Assembly: GCF_964355755.1 (NCBI RefSeq)
Contig: NC_092673.1
Location: 13,891,001 to 13,955,000 of the forward strand
DNA: 64,000 bases
From: Antedon mediterranea
Taxonomy: Eukaryota; Echinodermata; Crinoidea; Comatulida; Antedonidae
Reading direction: 5' to 3'
This document shows positions 56,822 through 64,000 of this stretch, piece by piece. A program made the translations under genes and the position numbers. The first letter of the stretch is position 1. Every line of letters begins with the position of its first letter. The notes under the pieces were generated by a model. That model was given only the letters and a program-made list of their open reading frames with translations, was not told the DNA's origin and did no database searches.

Positions 56822-57366
56822 TGATTGTTCATTCTTGAAGAGTGAAAGCTTACGTAGAGCATTGTATGTCATTTCGACGTTTATTACAATGGTGTGCATA
56901 TATTCTCAATAATTGTTTTAACTTTGATTGTTCATTCTTCTAGAGTGAAAGCTGACGTAGAGCATTGTATGTCATTTCGACGTTTATTACAATGGTGTGC
57001 ATATTTTCTCAATAATGGTTTGATTGTTCATTCTTCTAGAGTGAAAGCTTACGTAGAGCATTGTATGTCATTTCGACGTTTATTACAATGGTTTGCATAT
57101 ATTCTCAATAATAGTTTGTTCATTCTTCTAGAGTAAAAGCTTACGTAGAGCATTGTATGTCATTTCGACGTTTAATACAATGGTGTGCATATATTCTCAA
57201 TAATGGTTTGATTGTTCATTCTTCTAGAGTGAAAGCTTACGTAGAGCATTGTATGTCAATTCGACGTTTATTACAATGGTGTGCATATATGTATTGTTTG
57301 ATTGTTCATTCTTCTAGAGTGAAAGCTTACGTAGAGCATTGTATGTCAATTCGACGTCAATATTAA
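56822..57366 (+). repeat. ~95-bp tandem repeat, six copies, reading-frame friendly
   Basis: TTCATTCTTCTAGAGTGAAA and GTAGAGCATTGTATGTCATT recur at 56828, 56931, 57027, 57119, 57215 and 57305. Units encode VKAYVEHCMSFRRLLQWCAY in open frames 56894-57136 and 57157-57366, but spacing varies from 90 to 103, so no single frame runs through. Confidence 0.85.
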
Positions 57367-58392
57367 TGGATTGACCAATGTTGAGCTTAAACTACAAAAA
57401 AAGTTAAATAAAGTTTAAAATGAATTAATAAATTGTGTTTGTGTTCTTGGCTGCTTTACCGTTATAATACCATGTTAGATTTACTTCAAAATAATATATT
57501 TTGTTTATACGTGTTGTTAAACTACACACTGGCTGCTTACAATCTCTAAACTAATAACCAAAGATGATGATTCAAATATTGAATTTTTAATGATAATTAT
57601 TATACAAAAAAACAAAATGTCAATGACACTAAACTGAAATAATAAATGTTAAGAGGATATATTCATGATTTTAGATTGCTGGTTCTTAACCGAGTCGATT
57701 TTAATAGAACATTAAATCATTCTTATAGAATTTATTACCAGAGCCATTTATAGTTTTGGAGAAAAACATTTACTGTACCTGCTCGCGCGTCAATATTATG
57801 GCTCTGGCTGACCGAAATGTCTAGCGCCCTCGGGACCACAGGCTGACATCCGATTTAAAATTCACAAATTGCTCCATGAGGCTGAGATAGAGTATTTGTT
57901 TTAGGTTTTGAATTTTATTGTTAAATTTGACTTTATTTTATAAAAACAATTGTGTATATTATTGCTCCACACACTTTATTTTAAATATTTTAATTTAGCC
58001 GGCAATACTTCAAAGAAGGCAATTAAAAAAAACGTTTTTTAATTTTGAATTAACCAGTGTTGAGTCTCCTTTGTTTGGGTATTTATTACTTAACTTTTAT
58101 TTCATTAAAAAAACAAACAATATAATACAAACAAAATAATCTCACAGCAATATTAATGCCGAAAATGTGGGGTTATTGATCAGTAGTAGTCTATAATTAG
58201 TTGTACTAGTAGGCCTACTGCTACTAGGCCTAGTTAGCTGGTACTAAAGAGTGTAGTAGAGGCCTGCTCTAGATAGGGGCCTGTAGTACTAACTAATTAA
58301 TTATCATTAGTGCTCAATTAATTTATCATATTTAAGAATTATATACTTACCTAAGACATATTGCTAGCATTTTCTTTGCACTTACACTCTTT
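57367..58392. other. Non-coding stretch with one inverted GAGGGCGCTAG repeat
   Basis: CTAGCGCCCTCGGGACCACA at 57821-57840 is the inverted form of the repeats at 52.3 and 55.3 kb. An AGGCCT-rich patch lies at 58.2-58.28 kb. No gene. Confidence 0.5.
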
Positions 58393-58672
58393 CTAAAGAA
58401 GGTGCTCTGACATTCTGAAGTATTCATAAAATGTCTTCGTGAGAAGACAATTCTCTGAACAATGTATGGAATTCCCCATTCCTGTCAAATGTGCGGTAAT
58501 ATTCTCTTAATAGAAGATTTCTCAAATGGTGCCAACACTGCAAGCTAACCACAGGGACCAAGATCAACTTGACCAAGACATATTTTACTACATTTTGAAA
58601 TGAAACACCATTATAATTAACTTTCGTATGACAAAATAACAAGGAAAGTGATTTTAGACACACCTGGGACAT
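58393..58672 (-). pseudogene. Harbinger-C transposase N-terminal fragment
   Basis: LLLREYYRTFDRNGEFHTLF and RELSSHEDI, then after a one-base shift YEYFRMSEHLL and a stop at 58393. This is the N-terminal region of Harbinger transposases (..R...GE.h.LF.EL......F..YFRMs...). No DDE part is nearby. Confidence 0.55.
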
Positions 58673-58679
58673 AGGGCCT

Positions 58680-59459
58680 ACCTTATTTTTATAGTTTGAA
58701 AGTGCTAGAAATATTACCTATTGGTTGATTGATCAATTTATTTCACAATAAAAATTTCATTCAACAATTAAAAAACGTTGAAAAAAGGTTACCAGTACAA
58801 TCAACCTGTTAGCTCTTTTAACTGCAAATGGACAATTAAGTCAAACAAATCTTTCTGTCCTGTATGATGCAATAAAAGTAACAGAACAATTTGTCTTTCA
58901 GTCAGTCATTAAAGAAAAGCTGTCTGCTTTCAAAAATATCAAGAAGCGTAAGGTAGCATCATTTTCACCACACGCTCAGCGCCATCCATTTTCAGGGCTA
59001 GTTGATTCGGCAGTTTACATTGTCATTTATCTTAAATAATAAAATATTATAAAAAATACCCCATAGGCCCAATACTAATATTTTAATATTTGTAAAAGAA
59101 CGGGTGGGTTGGGTGATTTATTTAAACTTGCAATAGTATGTTAAGTTGCGTAATGTCTGTCCGTACTAACATTAAAACCTAAAATGAAGTTCAAATTAAA
59201 TTATTTGTTGGTGAATAAACGTCTAAAAAGTTTGTTTAAAGACTTCGGGCGTGACGAAAATGAGATAATGGATACTATTTTGACTTATGTTTGAACAAAA
59301 AGTAACTTGTAGACTACATAAGCTTATCCAACCTTATCAAAAACATATTATTTAAAGAAAGTTTAACTGCGGCAAACTTAATGGATTGTGGTAGAACGTG
59401 TTACCAATATATATGAACCTTGGCAAATTACTGGCAAATTACTGAAAAATAAAGTAGAA
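58680..59459. other. Non-coding stretch
   Basis: AT-rich, no recognised gene or repeat. Confidence 0.35.
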
Positions 59460-59600
59460 CAGCCAGAAAGGTTAGCAGAGCTTTCGGGCAACACTAGCCC
59501 TTCATCAGTGCAAGTGAAATATATATATATATATCACTTGCAGGGCTAGTGTTGTTGAAGGGCTAGTGTTGCCCGAAAGCTCTGCTAACTTTTCTGGCTG
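59460..59600. repeat. Large palindrome with a hammerhead-like core
   Basis: Arms 59460-59517 and 59533-59600 pair over about 55 bases around an AT loop; the right arm has a 14-base partial duplication. On the minus strand the left arm reads CTGATGA (59508-59502), a GGGC...GCCC stem, then GAAA (59485-59482), the order of a hammerhead ribozyme core, with one extra A after CTGATGA. The right arm has TTGTTGA in that place. Such motifs are known in Penelope-like elements. Confidence 0.55.
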
Positions 59601-59886
59601 TTTACTTTATCGTTTTGATTTAGCTTTTCGCTTTTTTTTTTTGTATGTCCATTGAGATCCAGCCACTGATACCGCACAGCATTGTCATTTTTTTCAATAT
59701 ATATATATTATATATAAATCCAAAGGCAAATTACAGGGTGAACATAAATACACAGACAGCTATTGCAAATCAAATATTCACTGTAAGAGCTATAATTAAC
59801 ATTCGGAATCAAACAATAAATACTGAGCATTACAATCAGTTAAACAAAATATTTGACCTGCAACTGTAAGAGATCATCTTGGCTGT
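59601..59886. other. Short unassigned stretch upstream of the protease gene
   Basis: A 75-residue frame (59645-59869) with VNINTQTAIANQIFTVRAII and a (TA)n run; possibly the preceding exon, but no splice evidence is convincing. Confidence 0.3.
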
Positions 59887-61425
59887 GTGAAGGTGTCTTT
59901 TATCTCACCATCAACATCTGAACCAAGTAAGCCTACAATGAATGCCACATCAAGTGAACCTATGCCTACAACAAGTGATTATGCAACGCCCAAAGAACCA
60001 AGTGAACACACGATACCATCAACATCTGAACCAAGTGAACCTACAATGAATGCCACATCAAGTGAACCTACGCCTACAACAAGTGATTATGCAACGCCCA
60101 AAGAACCAAGTGAACACACGATACCATCAACATCTGAACCAAGTGAACCTACAATGAATGCCACATCAAGTGAACATACGCCTACAACAAGTGATTATGC
60201 AACGCCCAAAGAACCAAGTGAACACACGATACCATCAACATCTGAACCAAGTGAACCTACAATGAATGCCACATCAAGTGAACCTACGCCTACAACAAGT
60301 GATTATGCAACGCCCAAAGAACCAAGTGAACACACGATACCATCAACATCTGAACCAAGTGAACCTACAATGAATGCCACATCAAGTGAACATACGCCTA
60401 CAACAAGTGATTATGCAACGCCCAAAGAACCAAGTGAACACACGATACCATCAACATCTGAACCAAGTGAACCTACAATGAATGCCACATCAAGTGAACC
60501 TACGCCTACAACAAGTGATTATGCAACGCCCAAAGAACCAAGTGAACACACGATACCATCAACATCTGAACCAAGTGAACCTACAATGAATGCCACATCA
60601 AGTGAACCTACGCCTACAACAAGTGATTATGCAACGCCCAAAGAACCAAGTGAACACACGATACCATCAACATCTGAACCAAGTGAACCTACAATGAATG
60701 TCACATCAAGTGAACCTACGCCTACAACAAGTGATTATGCAACGCCCAAAGAACCAAGTGAACACACGATACCATCAACATCTGAACCAAGTGAACCTAC
60801 AATGAATGCCACATCAAGTGAACATACGCCTACAACAAGTGATTATGCGACACCCAAAGAACCAAGTGAACACACGATAACAACAACAGAACAAGAACAA
60901 GTTACCAATCTAAATATGGAAGTTGATGACATTGTTATGAACGCAGCCAACAAAATATTAAAAAAGAATTATCCAAATGCTGGTGGCCTCCAAGATACAA
61001 TCCTGCATGACCTAACGCACATGTTAAGTATCAGCCCTTTTATCCAATTTGTAAATCTTAGGAACTCTCATTGGGTTACAATCTCTAATTCATCATGGTC
61101 TAATGTTGATAACAATTGTAATGTTGATGTTTTTGATAGCTTGCAAGAACAAAATAATTACAACTATCCACTAGAACTTACAGATGTTGCTTGCAAACTA
61201 CTTCAACCATTAGTGCCAACAGTTAATATGGTATATGGTGTGGTCACTTCGCCATTGCTTTTGTTGCTGCCCAGTGTGCTGGTAAGGACCCATCTCTCAT
61301 AAAATTTGAAAGAAATGAATATATCATACAAAAGCAACTTGTAGAAAGGCTAGAGAAAGGTGATTTGAGGGGATACCTTGATATCGGATACAAAGAACAA
61401 ATTCTGACTCTCTCCCAGATGATAG
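59887..61425 (+). pseudogene. Ulp1/C48-like cysteine protease fused to nine 36-residue repeats, frameshifted
   Basis: The open frame 59887-61302 (471 residues) has nine tandem 36-residue Ser/Thr/Pro/Glu repeats (residues 8-331: TSEPSEPTMNATSSEPTPTT...). A C48-type domain follows: EVDDIVMNAANKILKKNYPN, GGLQDTILHD, FVNLRNSHWVTISN (catalytic His) and VDVFDSLQEQ (Asp). Just before the catalytic Cys the frame slips (about 61236-61242); CGHFAIAFVAAQCAGKDPSL continues in the next frame to about 61425. Ulp1-type domains cleave SUMO-like linkers; in invertebrates they are often carried by large DNA transposons. The start codon is uncertain, as no ATG precedes the repeats in frame. The frameshift removes the nucleophile. 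Confidence 0.7.
59908..60879 (+). repeat. 108-bp coding minisatellite, nine copies
   Basis: The unit begins CCATCAACATCTGAACCAAG at 59908, 60016, 60124, 60232, 60340, 60448, 60556, 60664 and 60772. Copies are near-identical; the main variation is GAACCT against GAACAT (EP or EH). Confidence 0.97.
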
Positions 61426-61917
61426 TGGTTCAATTGAACATCTGTTGAAACACCCCAATCCATGAAAACACTATAAGTTGTTTAGGATGCAAGAAGCACA
61501 TACACAAACATTGCACATACACAAACATTGCACAACACAATACATGTGCAAGATGTGTTTCAAGAAAAGGGAAAAATATAATAAAATAGAACAAATAAGG
61601 ACTGAGGCAAGGATTCAATCTGCAAAACAAGATCAGGTTTTACTACGAGAAATCCACTCATACAATTATATCAATTCCATAAACGTCCGAGTAAGTACTC
61701 CGTTAACTTGTAGCTTTTACAAAAACGAAATTTGTCATCTATATCAATTCCATAGTTTTCATGGGAAAACTTCCAAGTGCAAGAGACCATGTTTTTCTGG
61801 GACCATTGGAAAAAAATGAGAATGGGGTATGTATCTCATTACACAAGCACAGAGGTTCCACAACGTCCATAATCAAAGTTGACAGCACCTCAAGGTCATG
61901 GACATTATTAATTAAAC
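61426..61917 (+). pseudogene. Possible PHD-like zinc-finger tail of the C48 gene
   Basis: In one frame near 61480-61560 CLGCKKHIHKHC and CARC occur, a C..C...H..HC...C..C pattern like the zinc finger that often follows C48 domains in transposon proteins. Other frames are mixed and no clean exon is seen. The rest of the interval is unassigned. Confidence 0.3.
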
Positions 61918-62310
61918 ACAGTTGCACATGTATTGTCCAAAGATGGATTAGGTGTGTCTAAACAAAAAGTAGTTGCTGTGAAAGAAGCAAAGGTTCCGAC
62001 GAATGTTGCGGAAGTTAGAAGTTTCTTAGGTTTGGTCGGGTATTGTGGAAGATATATAAATAATCTTTCAACAAGGGAAGAACCATTGCGAAGATTAACA
62101 CGGGCAATACAACCCTGGGTCTGGGGTAAAGAACAAATGATTCTTTAAATGACCTGAAGAATGCACTTACGAGTGCAGAAGCAATGGCATATTACAATAA
62201 CAAGGCTAAAACACAAGTTATAACTGATGCTAGCCCAGTTGGGGTAGGGGCAATTCTAGTACAAAAACAGGATGATGGCATGTTTAAGTTTATTAGTAGC
62301 AGTGGACTAT
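61918..62310 (+). pseudogene. G5 RT end and RNase H start
   Basis: HVLSKDGLGVSKQKVVAVKE and RSFLGLVGYCGRYINNLSTR, then after a shift near 62145 DLKNALTSAEAMAYYNNKAK and VITDASPVGVGAILVQKQDD (first RNase H Asp). The sequence then runs directly into integrase. Confidence 0.8.
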
Positions 62311-62994
62311 TATTCTAGATGGTTTGAGGTAGGTGTACTACACTCAACCACAGCAGAGAAAGTGATCGAGACGTTAGATAATTGGTTCACAACTCACGGA
62401 TTACCAGAGATGATCGTGAGTGATAATGGTCCTCAGTTTAGAGGTGATGAGTTTAAGAGGTTCGTAAATGAGAACGGAATTTCTCACAGAAAAACTACAC
62501 CTTATTCTCCTCAAGCAAACGGAGAAGTTGAAAGGCAGAATAAAACACTCCTAAAAGCTATTAGAGCAATGTCTGCCGAAGGGAAAGTGTGGAAGAGAGA
62601 GATTAATAAGTTTCTGTTGGCGTACAGAACAACACCACACTGTGTTACTGGTGAAAGTCCAGCACAATTGATGTATGGTAGACAACTCAGGACCAAGTTG
62701 CCTGAGATGGGTAATGAAGGGAGAGACCCAAACGACGATAATATTAGAGTTAAGGATTATGAAAGTAAAGTAAAACAGAAGGAATATTGGGATAAAAGAA
62801 AGAAATCGAAAGAATCAGAAATTAAGAAAGGAGATAAAGTGTTTGTGAAACAGGATAAGAAAAATAAGTTGAGTACGACTTATGGAGAGATGCCATATAG
62901 TGTAATAGAAAAGAAGGGAAACAGTGTTCATATAGTTTATAGTTTTAATGTTATAATTTTAATGTTAGTTAATTTTAGTTGTTATCTTAAATGA
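62272..62994 (+). pseudogene. G5 integrase core and C-terminus
   Basis: Open 240-residue frame: VAVDYYSRWFEVGVLHSTTA, IVSDNGPQFRGDEFKRFVNE, PYSPQANGEVERQNKTLLKA (catalytic Asp and Glu), MYGRQLRTKLPEM and KKGDKVFVKQDKKNK. The zinc-binding region and the first catalytic Asp segment are deleted. The end runs into a hydrophobic non-pol tail. Confidence 0.8.
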
Positions 62995-63006
62995 GAAAAG
63001 AAGGGA

Positions 63007-63190
63007 TGTAGTGTCTAGACACGGCAACCGAGAGGTCAAAGGTTGTTGAGCACATGAAAAGTGTGTGCGGTTTTGTTGTGCTGCGAGCACAAAGTATCGA
63101 TAATAAATGCACCGTTGTTTGTGTTATTACTATATAGTTATGACGACTAAGAGAGTAAGTGTATAGGAACTTACAGAGGTAACTAACTTT
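63007..63190 (+). repeat. Putative 3' LTR of G5
   Basis: TGTAGTGTCTAGACACGGC after the purine tract AGAAAAGAAGGGA. Contains AATAAATG (63101-63108). End not fixed. Confidence 0.45.
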
Positions 63191-63199
63191 ACAATTCCC

Positions 63200-64000
63200 A
63201 ACCTGAGCTTTACCGGCTACAGAATTATAATTTAGAAATTGCTAAATTGTAAAAAAAAAGCAATGTAAAAATCTGATGTGTTTATGATCTTTTTGAATAA
63301 AGTTCAGAGTGAATTAGAATATGGTTTGATTTCTTTTATTTATACCTTCTAAAAAAAAACATACGATATACAGAAACGGCATTTAAACGTGATTCCGAAT
63401 TGTAGAAGGTCATCCTATAGTATCAAATTACCAATTATTGTCGACAGTGCGGTCGTGACTATGGAAATAGCAGCCTTTGTTCAAAACCGCAAGTGACTAC
63501 GCCGTGACTACCCTCGACAGGAGGAAGTCTGGCGTGGTTCCACAAAAACAACGATTTCCCACGCCTATGTTTTCAGTACTGTATGTTTTTTTTTAGTGGC
63601 TTCTGAAAAACATCGTAACTACGAAATTTTGAACTTAATATTTAGATTATATGTTCTTGAAATTTTAAAATTTTGACATTGAATGTCCTTGAAATGTCCT
63701 GGAATTTTACTAGCTCACAGGTGTACGAACTCTGTAATCCAAATTCCACACAAAGGGATAGCATTTGGCCTTTTTATAGGCTATTTACATAATCCCTTGG
63801 ATACAATTTAAAAGATCTAAAATAATGAAATATACGCCATTAAAACACATACATAAATATGACCTAAACAAAATGTTCCACATAATTGTTTACAGGGGTG
63901 GTGACCCGCCATATCACAGCCACAGTGGTACTCAAAGTATGTTTTGGTCAAGATGTTAAAGCCAGAGAATTTCTGAAACTTTTTGAATGCTAACTCAACG
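63200..64000. other. Non-coding stretch at window end
   Basis: No gene, repeat array or transposon end recognised. Confidence 0.35.

Larger units (their letters stand above)
61918..63190 (+). mobile_element. Gypsy element G5, truncated and internally deleted
   Basis: RT thumb, the start of RNase H, integrase core and a putative 3' LTR only. There is no 5' LTR, and a deletion joins RNase H to the integrase core. Confidence 0.8.

Noticed and set aside
1-64000. tRNA or rRNA genes
   Set aside because: No stretch with a recognisable B-box-like GGTTCGAATCC plus cloverleaf or rRNA core was noticed by eye; a dedicated scan could still find one.

Overview
This is eukaryotic (metazoan) DNA. It is AT-rich and intron-bearing, has no bacterial-style gene packing, and almost every recognisable protein is transposon-derived. 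Dense AGGCCT-type words (18.8-19.2 kb, 55.4-55.96 kb), several tandem satellites and the mix of Harbinger, Academ-like, MULE-like, hAT, CR1/Jockey-type LINE and Ty3/Gypsy sequences suggest a marine invertebrate such as an echinoderm or lancelet-like deuterostome. The organism is an inference; nothing here fixes the species. I found no convincing single-copy host gene, rRNA, tRNA or CRISPR array.

Layout. 0-5 kb: minus-strand remains of a Myb/SANT-like gene and an uncharacterised repeat-family protein, then a cassette exon present three times in tandem. 5.6-12.7 kb: a ~115-bp satellite, weak minus-strand exon-like blocks, a very homogeneous 69-bp minisatellite and a ~371-bp tandem duplication. 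14.4-18.2 kb: a PIF/Harbinger transposon (Harbinger-A) with an open two-exon transposase (D, D, E present), a convergent Myb-like partner and a LINE fragment lodged between them. 21.8-25.9 kb: a 5'-truncated Gypsy element (G4) abutting a LINE tail, then a decayed CACTA/EnSpm-like transposase.

28.5-41.6 kb is a nest. A LINE is split by Gypsy element G2 (4-bp target duplication), and G2's gag is split by a 1,278-bp Harbinger-type element (TAA duplication). A degenerate Gypsy (G3) follows.

41.7-52.3 kb is the clearest structure. A Harbinger transposase gene (Harbinger-B) is cut by an 8.5-kb element with TAGCCTGGGTGCAG ends and TGG target duplications. That element is a long palindrome, each arm carrying a decayed XPG-nuclease-like gene (Academ-like). 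At its centre sits a young Gypsy element, G1, with near-identical LTRs and a CATCT duplication.

52.3-64 kb: a PHD/FLYWCH/MULE-type gene that has lost exons; an SprT-like metallopeptidase exon with coding-like tandem repeats; a Harbinger fragment; a palindrome with a hammerhead-like core; a Ulp1/C48-type protease fused to nine 36-residue repeats and frameshifted just before its catalytic Cys; and an internally deleted Gypsy (G5).

The genes do not form a pathway. The window is a stack of insertions whose order can be read: Harbinger-B, then the Academ-like palindrome, then G1; and LINE, then G2, then the Harbinger-type element. All identifications come from reading motifs; no database search was run.
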